NCBI GenBank assembly: GCA_050944435.1
Contig: JBMNRB010000016.1
Location: 1-64,000 of the forward strand
DNA length: 64,000 bases
Reading direction: 5' to 3'
Source: Ruminococcus_G sp050944435
GTDB lineage: Bacteria > Bacillota > Clostridia > Lachnospirales > Lachnospiraceae
The notes under the pieces are model-generated. The model saw only the letters and a list, made by a program, of their open reading frames with translations. It was not told where the DNA came from and searched no databases. Within the stretch, counting starts at the first letter, position 1; each line of letters opens with the position of its first letter. Positions 6,701 through 16,020 of this stretch are shown in pieces. The position numbers were made by a program, and so were the translations under genes.

Positions 6701-9700
6701 TTGCGTATGAAGAGAAACCGGTTTTTGGCTGCGTTATTGGTGGTTGTCATGGTTGCATCCATGTGCGGTTCTTACGTTTCGGCGGATACCCCCCAGCAGA
6801 AGGATGTATCAGACGGCTTATGTGAGCATCATCCGGAACATACGGCTGAATGCGGCTACGTGGAAGCCACGGAGGGAAGTCCCTGTACTCATGAACATAC
6901 GGAGGAATGTTATACCACCGATGAGAACGGAGTGCAGGTTCTAAACTGCCAGCATGTTCATGATGAAACTTGCGGCTACGTGGAAGCCACGGAGGGAAGT
7001 CCCTGTACATATGAATGTGAGATCTGTAATGGCACCTTAGAAGGTGAGGGAGATACAGCGGCCGCAGAGGATACACCGGAAGAAACGGAGACAGAGGAGA
7101 AAGATGAAACGGCTGCGGAGCCGGAAACGATTCAGATCAGTTCCTGGAGCTGGGTGGATGAAGACGGCCTTCTTCAGGAAATCGACGGTGTCTGGGGCCT
7201 GGGGATGCCAGGGGCCAGTGAAGAAAATCCCCTGACCCAGGATGTTTTGCTGGAGATGCTGCCAAAGGAGATCCGTGCGGAAGTACCGGCTGCAGATGAG
7301 ACCGGAGCAGAAACCGGGGCGACGGAAGAGACGACGCTTACCCTTGCCTGGGATCTTTCATCCATACCCGAGGAAGGCATCTGGTCCGGAGATCATATTT
7401 TCACCGCAGCTTTGCCGGAGGGGTATGCCCTGGCGGAAGACGCTGATGAACTGAGCGTCACGGTACAGTTAGGCGGCGCAATGACTTATACCACATTGCC
7501 CAGCGGTTCTTCTACTAATGCACCTTTTCAGAATCATTTGGTAAACGGTGTATCTCCGGCGGGAACGACCATTAATCTTTTCGATTACTGGGTGACGGGG
7601 CGGACGGACGCGGATAACGAGGATCCGTGGACAACCGGAATCCTTCATAACAATCACGGAGGAGAGCGGAGAGGCAATGTGCCGGATCTCCAGAACCAGG
7701 GAATAAATGCCGATCATGCATTTGTGTTCGGTTCAAGTTTGGGAGGGAATTTCGGCGCCTGGAATGAGTGGACCAGCAGTTCGGCGCCAAGAAGAGGCAT
7801 TGTGCAGAATCGGCTGTCGTCAGACGGGTATCCGGTACTGAATCTTTCCCAAGAGGATGTCAACAATGCAAGGTATACATCGAACGGATGGTACTATAAT
7901 ACGCTGACGGGAAGAAATCCAAGGGAGTCTTTGGCCTACCTCTTTGATCCTACCATAGAAGTCGACGGCAAGGCATCTTACTCAGATGTGCAGGGGCTGC
8001 TGCAGGTCAACAGTGAAGGCTACTACTACTACGACAGTACGCAGAACTATGCTGCCTTTTATGAAGAAGATAATACCTTTGCGCTGTATGATCAGGGAGG
8101 AGTAGAAAAAGGCGGTGCAGGCGGGCAAACCGGACAGTTTTTCCCCTTCAACGCAGCCACGGACGTGTTTACCTCCAACTATAGACTTAATGGGACAGTA
8201 TCCACAGATGAAGACCTGAACCACTATTTCGGGCTTACCATGTCAACGCGTTTCATTCAGCAGAATGATGGATACACGACGTCAGATAAGACAAGGCCTG
8301 TGACATATGAATTCAGCGGAGACGACGATGTATGGGTGTTCATAGACGATATCCTGGTGGCGGATCTGGGAGGTATTCATAATGCGGGCTCCCTGGAAAT
8401 TAATTTTGTAAGCGGTGAGATTTTCATTAATGGCAATCGGCAGTCTCAGACCCTGGGACAGCTGCTGGGATATGGTACAGCCACACTGCCAAACAATACG
8501 TACCATACCTTGGATTTCTTTTACCTTGAACGGGGAAATGTAGATTCCAATATGAAACTGGTATACAATCTGGTGACCATTCCGGAAAGTTCTGTTATCA
8601 AAGTAGACCAGACCGGGGATGCGGTGGCGGGAGCAGAGTTTGAACTGTATGCAGCCAACGATACGACTCATCCAATTGCAACTGGAACAACCAACCGAAA
8701 CGGAGAGTTTGTTTTTGTCAATGAGGAAGATTTCCCGATCACGATAGCAGATCTCTATGAAGATTACAAAAACGCTGAGGATGCACAGGGAAATAATCTG
8801 ATATTAAAGGAGACTGACGTTCCAGCAGGATATCGGTCCAACGGAGATCTGGGGCTGCGATTCTATGTGACCCATGAGGATGAGGTACTGCTGTTGTCCA
8901 ACAACCAGTGGGATGTGGGAGCCTATGCCATGTCCAAGGTGACCACGACAGCTCCTGAGGTTATCATTGAGGCCGGCGGCGGAAGAAGCTTAAATTTGAG
9001 GACTGCAAATGATCCGCTGATGTTTGGAGTAGTATTCCAAAAACAGGAGGATGGAAATTGGTATCCGGTTTCCGGAGATCCGCTGAATGGGTGGAACGTG
9101 GCAGAGGGAAGCACCTGGAACGATATCAGAAGCGCGGTTCTTGCCAATCCCTATACTTTCCATTTGGCGTCCAGCGGTGCATATCAGATAGAGATAGAAA
9201 ATCTGCCGGGAGATATAACGAAGTATTATCATATATGCGGAAGTATAGATGAAGCGGAATACACGGTAGCTTATTATTATACGACGGCCAGTACGCTGGC
9301 GGGAATCAACGGCAGCAATACGTGGAGGATAGAACCGGAGGCAGCTAATCCTGAAAACCAGTTTGACCGTGTCTTTTCTGTAAATCTGTACGTACCCAAC
9401 ATTAAAAACCGTCTGTTTATTCAGAAGGTAGATGAAACGGGAAATCCGGTTAACGGTGCAGATTTTGCTCTTTATACGGAATCTCAAGTTGATGTAGCCG
9501 ATGACGGAACGGTTACAGTCAAAGACGGGCAGACACCTTATGACAGCCGGACAACCATGCATATTGAAGAAAAGCTGGATTTAAACGGCGGCGGCGTATT
9601 TCCCACGTCAACCAAGGGCATATTGGAACGGGGCGTATACTATTTGATAGAAACTTCGGCCCCTCAGGGATATATATTGAATGACACGGCCACTAAGATT

Positions 9701-11557
9701 GTCGTGGACAACACCGGCGTATACGCCGACGCAGGAACGGCTGATGACGGAATATCTGTTCTGAAAGGTGTTGGCTCCATCGTGAAAAGCATGGTTCAGT
9801 TTGCTACAGATGATAATGTAGATACCACACTGAATCATATAAAAGCCGGACTGACAACGGCTACATATAATGGACAGTACAACGAAGAAGGAAGCTTCAC
9901 CTGGGGAACTGTTGACTGGAGCGCGGATGATGTATTGCATCTGCAGTATGCGAATCAGCATAATGTACTGGATTATGGGCTGACAGGAGCCGATGAGGAA
10001 GGAAATGTTGATACGCTGACGTTGAAAACGGATACCGGATGGTCTAAACTGTTGATTCAACAGTGTTACCAGCACGATAACACGGTGGATGTCAGTAAGA
10101 AAGATAATCTGGGAGATACGGATATCACTAAGATTTTCTCAGGTACGACGGTAGTGCGCGTTGCCAATCAAAGAGTAGGAAATCTGTTGATCAGCAAAAC
10201 TGTGGAAGGAGACAATCCGCCTCAAGGCGCTCAGTTCACTTTCGAAATCGAGGTGAAAGATTCCAGCGGAACAGCGCTCAGCGGCACTTTTGATACGGTG
10301 ACGGGCACCGATACCCAGGGAACCATCACCTTAACGGATGGAAAAGGGACGGTGACATTAACAAACGGGGAGAGCCTCACCATTACAAATCTTCCCACCG
10401 GATCATCTTATACAGTGACAGAGACGAATATCCCGGCGGGATTTACACCTTCAGTAACGGTGAATGGAGCCGCTGGAGGATCAGAAAATGCTGGATCTGG
10501 AACCATTCCGCATAATGATACGGCAAATGTTGCCTTTACCAATACTTACAGCAACGATGTAACATTAACCGGTGATACGGCGCTTAAGGCACAAAAAAGG
10601 GTGACCGGCATGACGTTTGACGCTGACACGGAGTTTCAGTTTAAACTGACGCTGACGGACGAAAACAGTCAGGAGATAACGAATCCAGATGTAGAATACG
10701 CTGAAAATGCCGATACATTGATGATCAATGGAGAAGGAAGCGTCGACGGCGTCAAAGAAGGAAGTTTTGGAAACGTAACATTTAAAGCAGCCGGAACGTA
10801 TTATTTTACTATTCAGGAAGTAGTTCCTTCGGGAAATGGCGCCATAGCCAATATGACATATGATAACCATGTTGCGAAAGTGACGGTTGTAATTGAACAA
10901 GAAGCGGATGGAACGCTTGTATTGAACAGCGTTACCTATGATAATACCGCTTCCGCAGTTGAAGCAGATCAGGGAATAACGAATAAAGCGGCCTTTACCA
11001 ATCAGATTGCAGCGGACTTTTCTTTCAAGAAGATCAACCGTGACGGACAGTCTCTGGGAGAAGCGAAATTTGCCGTTTATCAGCTGCAGTGCAGTGAAAA
11101 AGAGCATGAATCTTCTGTTCATACGAACGATCTGATTGAGGCGGATGCGGAAGGTAATCTGTCTGACAGTTATCAGTACAGGGATTGCTGGAAACTGATC
11201 GCAACGGCAGATTCCGACAATACAACAGGTATGGTATCTTTTGAAAACCTGCCTGTGGACGGAGAATACAGACTGGTAGAGGTAAAAGCTCCCGACGGCT
11301 ATGTGGTGCCGGAAGGACAGTGGAATATCACGTATGACAGCGCAGAGGGCAGATTTACCATTGGAAAAGATTCCGCTGTGGGAAATCCGCCGGCATATAA
11401 TGCGGCAGAGGGCACAATTATCAATTACAAACCCAGCGAACTTCCCTTCGCCGGAAATACAGGAATAAAGATGTTCCTGATGATTGGCGGAATTTTGATG
11501 GCGGCGGGAGCCGCAGGAACCTTCTGGTATCTCAGAAGAAAAAGAAGACTGGCCTGA
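6701..11557 (+). CDS. Giant sortase-anchored pilus tip adhesin (fibro-slime and SpaA domains)
   Basis: A 1618-aa surface protein. Order: signal peptide (1-28); Cys/His-rich repeats CxHxHxxxC (about 38-110); an acidic Thr/Glu linker; a large N-terminal module; a fibro-slime-type domain around residue 540 (FSGDDDVWVFIDDILV); SpaA/Cna-B domains from about 630, 903 and 1438, ending in ETxxPxGY-type E-boxes; a DUF5979-like domain near 1160; an FctA-like isopeptide domain near 1293; and a LPFAG sorting signal (about 1580), membrane helix and RRKRR tail. As first gene of the pilus operon and by far the largest subunit, it is probably the tip adhesin. TTG at 6701 has ideal spacing to AGGAGG; ATG at 6707 is the alternative. 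Confidence 0.85.
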   Translation: MRMKRNRFLAALLVVVMVASMCGSYVSADTPQQKDVSDGLCEHHPEHTAECGYVEATEGSPCTHEHTEECYTTDENGVQVLNCQHVHDETCGYVEATEGSPCTYECEICNGTLEGEGDTAAAEDTPEETETEEKDETAAEPETIQISSWSWVDEDGLLQEIDGVWGLGMPGASEENPLTQDVLLEMLPKEIRAEVPAADETGAETGATEETTLTLAWDLSSIPEEGIWSGDHIFTAALPEGYALAEDADELSVTVQLGGAMTYTTLPSGSSTNAPFQNHLVNGVSPAGTTINLFDYWVTGRTDADNEDPWTTGILHNNHGGERRGNVPDLQNQGINADHAFVFGSSLGGNFGAWNEWTSSSAPRRGIVQNRLSSDGYPVLNLSQEDVNNARYTSNGWYYNTLTGRNPRESLAYLFDPTIEVDGKASYSDVQGLLQVNSEGYYYYDSTQNYAAFYEEDNTFALYDQGGVEKGGAGGQTGQFFPFNAATDVFTSNYRLNGTVSTDEDLNHYFGLTMSTRFIQQNDGYTTSDKTRPVTYEFSGDDDVWVFIDDILVADLGGIHNAGSLEINFVSGEIFINGNRQSQTLGQLLGYGTATLPNNTYHTLDFFYLERGNVDSNMKLVYNLVTIPESSVIKVDQTGDAVAGAEFELYAANDTTHPIATGTTNRNGEFVFVNEEDFPITIADLYEDYKNAEDAQGNNLILKETDVPAGYRSNGDLGLRFYVTHEDEVLLLSNNQWDVGAYAMSKVTTTAPEVIIEAGGGRSLNLRTANDPLMFGVVFQKQEDGNWYPVSGDPLNGWNVAEGSTWNDIRSAVLANPYTFHLASSGAYQIEIENLPGDITKYYHICGSIDEAEYTVAYYYTTASTLAGINGSNTWRIEPEAANPENQFDRVFSVNLYVPNIKNRLFIQKVDETGNPVNGADFALYTESQVDVADDGTVTVKDGQTPYDSRTTMHIEEKLDLNGGGVFPTSTKGILERGVYYLIETSAPQGYILNDTATKIVVDNTGVYADAGTADDGISVLKGVGSIVKSMVQFATDDNVDTTLNHIKAGLTTATYNGQYNEEGSFTWGTVDWSADDVLHLQYANQHNVLDYGLTGADEEGNVDTLTLKTDTGWSKLLIQQCYQHDNTVDVSKKDNLGDTDITKIFSGTTVVRVANQRVGNLLISKTVEGDNPPQGAQFTFEIEVKDSSGTALSGTFDTVTGTDTQGTITLTDGKGTVTLTNGESLTITNLPTGSSYTVTETNIPAGFTPSVTVNGAAGGSENAGSGTIPHNDTANVAFTNTYSNDVTLTGDTALKAQKRVTGMTFDADTEFQFKLTLTDENSQEITNPDVEYAENADTLMINGEGSVDGVKEGSFGNVTFKAAGTYYFTIQEVVPSGNGAIANMTYDNHVAKVTVVIEQEADGTLVLNSVTYDNTASAVEADQGITNKAAFTNQIAADFSFKKINRDGQSLGEAKFAVYQLQCSEKEHESSVHTNDLIEADAEGNLSDSYQYRDCWKLIATADSDNTTGMVSFENLPVDGEYRLVEVKAPDGYVVPEGQWNITYDSAEGRFTIGKDSAVGNPPAYNAAEGTIINYKPSELPFAGNTGIKMFLMIGGILMAAGAAGTFWYLRRKRRLA

Positions 11558-11574
11558 GCCAAAAGGATGGATAC

Positions 11575-11591
11575 GGGCGGTGTATCCGCCC
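11575..11591 (+). promoter_or_regulatory. Intra-operon hairpin between tip and major pilin genes
   Basis: GGGCGG, loop tgtat, CCGCCC, followed by ttaaaaata. There is no T-tract, so it is more likely an mRNA processing or stability element (or a partial attenuator) that could set the tip-to-shaft subunit ratio than a full terminator. Confidence 0.45.
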
Positions 11592-11651
11592 TTAAAAATA
11601 AATATCCATAAAATTAACAAAACAATAATGAAAAGGAGGAGATTCTTAACG

Positions 11652-13259
11652 ATGAAGAAGAAATCCAAGTTATCAAAAGTCCTGGCGTTATGCCTGGCAA
11701 TGGTAATGGTGTTTGCCATGAGCGTACCGGCTTTTGCGGCGATAAGCGATCAGACGACCGGAAATTTTACAATCACCGGATTTGACACAACGCCCGCTCC
11801 CACGGTGTCTGCTTACCAGATTATCACCGTTAATGTAGCTGACAATGGACAGCCGGAATATCCCATGTATACATGGGTGGATGCGGTAGCAAACTGGGTG
11901 ACTGCGAATTATTCCACTTACATTGATCAGAATCTGGGTACAAACGCAGTGGCGGATGCCTTTGAAAATGCAGATGCAGCGGATGTGAGTCAGTTCCTTG
12001 AAAGAATGACGGCTGCGATCAAAAACGGAACGATTACGGGTATTAACCCCACAGTGGTTACAGCTTCCAACGGAGAGGCAGCGTTTACCAATATGGCAAT
12101 GGGTGAATATTTGATCACCGCCAACGGTGGTGTGAAGATTTACCAGCCCACAACGGTTAAATTAGTTCCGGAATATAATGAAGAGACCAATGAATGGAAT
12201 CTTGCTAATGCGGTTATCGGTACGGCAGGCACCATGAAGAGTGTAACGCCGGATATTCCTGATAAAGATGCTTCTACAGAGGATAGTGACAAAACAGTTG
12301 CAATTGGGGATACGGTTACGTATACATTGACAGTAAACGTACCTTCTTATCCGGCTGACGCCACAAATACGAAATTTGAAGTGAGCGACGCATTGAGTGC
12401 AGGACTTACTTTTAACGGAACTAATACCATTCATGTCTACAGTGATGCAGACTTAACAATGGAAATTCCCAATACCAATTATAGTGTGACAGCGCCGTCA
12501 GGCAACAGAACTTTCCTGATTGCCTTCAACCAGGCATTTACAACGGGATATGCCGGTGATACACTGTACATTACTTATACAGCCACGGTAAATGAAAATG
12601 CATTTGAAGAGGATGCCCTGGGAAATGACGCATTCTTAGGTTACAACAATGATCCTTATACAGATGAAGATTATGAAACACCGGGAACCCACGAAGACGT
12701 ATATACATACGGCATTAATTTGACAAAAATTAATGAAGAAAATACAGCTCTTCAGGGAGCTCAGTTTACTCTTTCCGATCAGCAGGGAACTGAGCTGAAG
12801 TTTACAGAGACAACGACAGACGGCGTTTACAAATATGATCCGGCTGCTGGAAATACTGTACTGGAAGTATCTGCCGATGGCGTTCTTCAGCTGCAGGGCC
12901 TTGACGAAGGAACTTACAAATTGAAAGAAACAAAAGCTCCGGATGATTACGTACTTCCTACAGGGGAAATTACCATTGTGATTACCGATCAGGACGGTGC
13001 CGGGGGAACGGCGAACGGAGCCATTGATCAGATTAATGTAAGCAAAACGGGAACCATCGAATTTGATAATGAAACATTGATGGGAACAAAGAATAATATT
13101 GTTGATCTTGATGTAATCAATACCAGCGCCGCAGATGCTGGATTCCAGCTTCCCACCACCGGCGGTATGGGTACCATGATCTTTACGATCCTGGGTGTTC
13201 TGCTGATGGCTGGTGCGGTTACCATGGTTGTGGTAATCTCCAGAAAAAAAAGAGCGTAA
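11652..13259 (+). CDS. Major pilin, sortase-polymerised shaft subunit
   Basis: A 535-aa SpaA/FimA-type major pilin exported by Sec and polymerised by class C sortase. Visible: signal peptide to about residue 30 (VPAFAA); an N-terminal domain; a fimbrial isopeptide D2 domain from about 205 (KTVAIGDTVTYTLTVNVP); a SpaA-type domain from about 355 (LTKINEENTALQGAQFTL) with the E-box LKETKAPDDY; the sorting signal LPTTGG near 497; a membrane helix and an RKKRA tail. No clear YPK pilin motif was found, so the linking lysine is not identified. ATG at 11652 has AGGAGGAG upstream; the in-frame codons back to 11580 lie in the hairpin leader and are excluded. Confidence 0.88.
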   Translation: MKKKSKLSKVLALCLAMVMVFAMSVPAFAAISDQTTGNFTITGFDTTPAPTVSAYQIITVNVADNGQPEYPMYTWVDAVANWVTANYSTYIDQNLGTNAVADAFENADAADVSQFLERMTAAIKNGTITGINPTVVTASNGEAAFTNMAMGEYLITANGGVKIYQPTTVKLVPEYNEETNEWNLANAVIGTAGTMKSVTPDIPDKDASTEDSDKTVAIGDTVTYTLTVNVPSYPADATNTKFEVSDALSAGLTFNGTNTIHVYSDADLTMEIPNTNYSVTAPSGNRTFLIAFNQAFTTGYAGDTLYITYTATVNENAFEEDALGNDAFLGYNNDPYTDEDYETPGTHEDVYTYGINLTKINEENTALQGAQFTLSDQQGTELKFTETTTDGVYKYDPAAGNTVLEVSADGVLQLQGLDEGTYKLKETKAPDDYVLPTGEITIVITDQDGAGGTANGAIDQINVSKTGTIEFDNETLMGTKNNIVDLDVINTSAADAGFQLPTTGGMGTMIFTILGVLLMAGAVTMVVVISRKKRA

Positions 13260-13288
13260 GAATTTAACAAAATTGGGTTTTATCTGTC

Positions 13289-14176
13289 ATGAGTCAAAAT
13301 ACAAATAGAACAAAACAGAAAAAGAAAAACCCGCTGGTACTCCTGGCGCCTCTGCTGATTTTTGCAGTGGGCGCCGGGATTTTCCTTTATCCGGCGGTCA
13401 GCAACTTTCTTGCGGAGAGAAATCAGTCCAATGTTATTCATACCTACCAGGCGAAAGTAAATGAGCTGGATCAGGAAGAGATTGATGAAGCATGGGCGGA
13501 GGCCATAGAATATAATGAAAATCTGGCGGGAGATCCGGTACATGACCCCTTCGTTATGGGGAGCGGATACGTACTGCCGGATAATTATGAGGAGGTGCTG
13601 AATCTGAATGGGGACGGCGTCATGGGTTATGTGGAGATACCGAAGATAGACGTCTATCTTCCGATTTACCACGGTACCAGTGAGGAAGTTCTGGCTGAAG
13701 GAGCCGGTCATCTGGACGTGACGGCTCTGCCCATCGGCGGAGAAGGGAACCATTCTGTGATCAGCGCTCACCGGGGGCTTCCCAGCGCAGAATTATTTAC
13801 CAGACTGGATGAGATGGAAGAAGGAGATACTTTCTATATCCATGTGCTGGATCAGACATTGGCTTACGAAGTGGATCAGATTGAGGTAATCCTTCCGGAA
13901 GAACTGACGCTGCTGCAGCCGGAGGAAGGAAAGGATCTGGTGACTCTTTTGACCTGTACCCCCTATGCGGTTAATACACATCGGTTGCTGGTGCGGGGAA
14001 CCAGAGTGCCTTATGAGGAGGCAGAGGCCAGGGACAGTGAACAGATATTGGATTCTGATTCCGGGTGGAGAACGGAATATATGATTGCCGTTGCAGCGGG
14101 AATCGGCGTGTTGGTTCTGCTGATTGTGGTTATTTGTATAGTATGGAAGATTCGGAGAAAGAGCCGTAGAGAATAA
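13289..14176 (+). CDS. Class C sortase (pilus polymerase)
   Basis: A 295-aa membrane transpeptidase. It has an N-terminal membrane helix (about 10-38), a lid with the DPF motif (about residue 88) typical of class C pilin sortases, the catalytic His in ISAHRG (about 157), the catalytic Cys in LLTCTPY (about 217) with the partner Arg shortly after (THRLLVRG), and a C-terminal membrane helix followed by a basic tail. It would join major pilin subunits through LPTTG-lysine bonds and attach the LPFAG tip protein. It lies 29 bp after the pilin gene. No convincing Shine-Dalgarno is visible before its ATG, which may keep its expression low relative to pilin. Confidence 0.9.
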   Translation: MSQNTNRTKQKKKNPLVLLAPLLIFAVGAGIFLYPAVSNFLAERNQSNVIHTYQAKVNELDQEEIDEAWAEAIEYNENLAGDPVHDPFVMGSGYVLPDNYEEVLNLNGDGVMGYVEIPKIDVYLPIYHGTSEEVLAEGAGHLDVTALPIGGEGNHSVISAHRGLPSAELFTRLDEMEEGDTFYIHVLDQTLAYEVDQIEVILPEELTLLQPEEGKDLVTLLTCTPYAVNTHRLLVRGTRVPYEEAEARDSEQILDSDSGWRTEYMIAVAAGIGVLVLLIVVICIVWKIRRKSRRE

Positions 14177-14190
14177 AGGAGAGGAAAACT

Positions 14191-15216
14191 GTGTTGAAAA
14201 AGATTATGCTGTATCTGTTTGTGGCTGTGCTGTTTTCTGCAGGATTTCTCCTTGTATTTTATCCAGTGGGCAGGTCGGCGGTTATGGACCGGAAAAACAG
14301 GGAATCTATTCGCCATTTTCAGGAAATAGCCTCCGGTGAAAAAAAGGATCTCCAGATTAATGAGAGTGATATGAAGGATTCTTCTGAAAAAATGGAAGAG
14401 ATATCCGGAGAGAATGACGACGCCTTTATGCAGCTGTTTTCTGAGATGGAGACATATAATCAGAAAATATATCAGGAACATCAGACAAGCCTTTGTGACG
14501 CATGGAGTTATCAGCAAAATGTGTTCGATTTTCCCTCCACCGGTCTGGAGGATGATATGGTAGGATACCTGGCCATTGACGCCATGAATATAGAACTTCC
14601 CCTTTATATAGGAGCCAACGAGGAAAATATGGGCAAGGGCGCCGTGGTGCTCAGCCAGACCAGCATGCCCATTGGCGGGAAAAACACCAATTGTGTGATT
14701 GCCGCCCACCGGGGATGGTATACCTCACCAATGTTTCAGGATATTGAAACGCTGAAGCCGGGGGATGAGGTACGGTTGACTAATCTGTGGGGAACCTTGG
14801 TATATCAGGTGGTGAAATCCATTGTGATTGACCCTTCTGATATCGATGCAGTGAAAATTATCGAAGGAGAGGACCTGCTGACTCTGGTCACCTGTCACCC
14901 TTACACCCAGAATTACCAGCGGTATGTAGTTTACTGCAGCCGGACCGGAGGAAGCAATCAGATGGCCGGTGAAGAGGAACAATCCTTTGATGGAGAAGGG
15001 GCAGACGATGCTTCCCAGGAGGAAATTTCAGCGGATGATTCCTATGAGGCAGAGGTGGAGATTCCCTTTGAAGGGATTCCCTGGGAATCTTCGGAACCGG
15101 AAATTCAAAAAGAGCGGCTGGTAAACCGTCTGGTTATGGCAGGATTTGGACTGGCGCTGATTCTGGTGATTTTTCTCCTGATTATCCGAAAGATGAAAAA
15201 GAAAAGAAAAAATTAA
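14191..15216 (+). CDS. Second sortase of the pilus operon
   Basis: A 341-aa sortase-family protein with an N-terminal membrane helix, a long acidic spacer (about 45-110), catalytic His in IAAHRG (about residue 171), Cys in TLVTCHPY (about 234) and Arg in YQRYVVY. An acidic tail and a C-terminal membrane helix with a KKKRKN end follow. Unlike its neighbour it has no DPF/W lid motif, and the catalytic text TCHPY differs from TCTPY. It may recognise the tip signal (LPFAG) or act in cell-wall anchoring. GTG at 14191 is used, with AAAGGAGAGG just upstream. It is the last gene of the operon. Confidence 0.82.
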   Translation: MLKKIMLYLFVAVLFSAGFLLVFYPVGRSAVMDRKNRESIRHFQEIASGEKKDLQINESDMKDSSEKMEEISGENDDAFMQLFSEMETYNQKIYQEHQTSLCDAWSYQQNVFDFPSTGLEDDMVGYLAIDAMNIELPLYIGANEENMGKGAVVLSQTSMPIGGKNTNCVIAAHRGWYTSPMFQDIETLKPGDEVRLTNLWGTLVYQVVKSIVIDPSDIDAVKIIEGEDLLTLVTCHPYTQNYQRYVVYCSRTGGSNQMAGEEEQSFDGEGADDASQEEISADDSYEAEVEIPFEGIPWESSEPEIQKERLVNRLVMAGFGLALILVIFLLIIRKMKKKRKN

Positions 15217-15287
15217 TAATTTTTTTCGTTTTATCTTCTTCTTTTTGTGGTACAGTAGAGCCATAAGAAGAAAGGAGGATCCTGCCG

Positions 15288-15797
15288 GTGGATATTCAGG
15301 CATTAACGGAGTATTTTTTAAGATACGGCGCGATTTTTATTTATGTGATTGTCCTGTTGGAGTATATGAATCTTCCGGGATTTCCTGCGGGAGTGATTAT
15401 GCCTCTGGCAGGTATCTGGGCTGCAAGAGGAGAGATCAGTTTTCCTCTGGTAATGGTGCTGTCTGTGGCGGCAGGGATAACCGGCAGTTGGATTTTATAT
15501 CTGCTGGGACGGTTGGGCGGCACCAGGATTCTCGGCTGGTATTTTAGAAAATTTCCAAAACATAAAGAGTCTGTGGAGAAAAAGATGGATATGCTGCGGG
15601 AAAAGGGCTGCGTCGGTGTGTTTATCAGTAAACTGCTTCCGGTGGCCCGGACGCTGATATCTATTCCAGCAGGGATGATAAGAATGAATTTCGTAAAATA
15701 TACGATCAGTTCTCTGCTGGGTGTATTTATTTGGAATCTGGTGTTTGTAGGCGCCGGATATTTCCTGGGGGATGCCGCAATAGAAATGTTCATGTGA
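15288..15797 (+). CDS. DedA family membrane protein
   Basis: A 169-aa integral membrane protein of the DedA/SNARE-associated family, implicated in undecaprenyl-phosphate or phospholipid flipping. The family signature is clear: LEYMNLPGFPAGVIMP near the N-terminus, SWILYLLGRLGG in the middle, and the FISKLLPVARTLISIPAGMIRMNF block with its conserved Arg and Gly-Met residues, then two C-terminal helices. It is slightly shorter than typical (about 200 aa). GTG at 15288 follows GGAGGATC. The gene is separated from the pilus operon by about 70 bp and is probably transcribed on its own. Confidence 0.85.
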   Translation: MDIQALTEYFLRYGAIFIYVIVLLEYMNLPGFPAGVIMPLAGIWAARGEISFPLVMVLSVAAGITGSWILYLLGRLGGTRILGWYFRKFPKHKESVEKKMDMLREKGCVGVFISKLLPVARTLISIPAGMIRMNFVKYTISSLLGVFIWNLVFVGAGYFLGDAAIEMFM

Positions 15798-15867
15798 TTG
15801 AATTTGTATTATAATTTAAACTACTGGGGAATGGCAGTAAACCTGCATAAAATACTGCGATTATACA

Positions 15868-15897
15868 TTGACTTTGGGGATTTTGATATGTTATACT
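15868..15897 (+). promoter_or_regulatory. Promoter of queT
   Basis: TTGACT (15868-15873) and TATACT (15892-15897) with an 18-bp spacer. The predicted start near 15904 places the structured leader at the very 5' end of the transcript, as expected for a riboswitch. Confidence 0.65.
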
Positions 15898-15911
15898 ATT
15901 TCTCGCTGTGA

Positions 15912-15992
15912 AGCCCATAAAACCAAGGTCTATAAGGGCTGGCCGGCGGTCACCGCCGTTAAATGTGCCGTGTGTTCGAGACCTTCCACACG
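15912..15992 (+). promoter_or_regulatory. Pseudoknotted leader, candidate preQ1 riboswitch
   Basis: Two helices interlock as an H-type pseudoknot: agccc (15912-15916) with gggct (15936-15940), and aaggtct (15925-15931) with agacctt (15979-15985). A GC hairpin, cggcgg/ccgccg (15944-15949 / 15953-15958), is embedded in the long loop. This plan matches the preQ1-II and preQ1-III classes, both known upstream of queT-type transporters. A third repeat, cgtgtg/cacacg (15969-15974 / 15987-15992), flanks the 3' strand and could be the alternative structure. The ribosome site aaaggag lies 20 nt downstream. The class cannot be decided by eye. Confidence 0.6.
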
Positions 15993-16020
15993 TAAAAAAA
16001 ATACTAAAGGAGTGATTGTC

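Noticed and set aside
10565..11719. 384-codon open frame on the - strand
   Set aside because: It is a shadow of the tip-adhesin gene, which has continuous domains and a sorting signal on the + strand.
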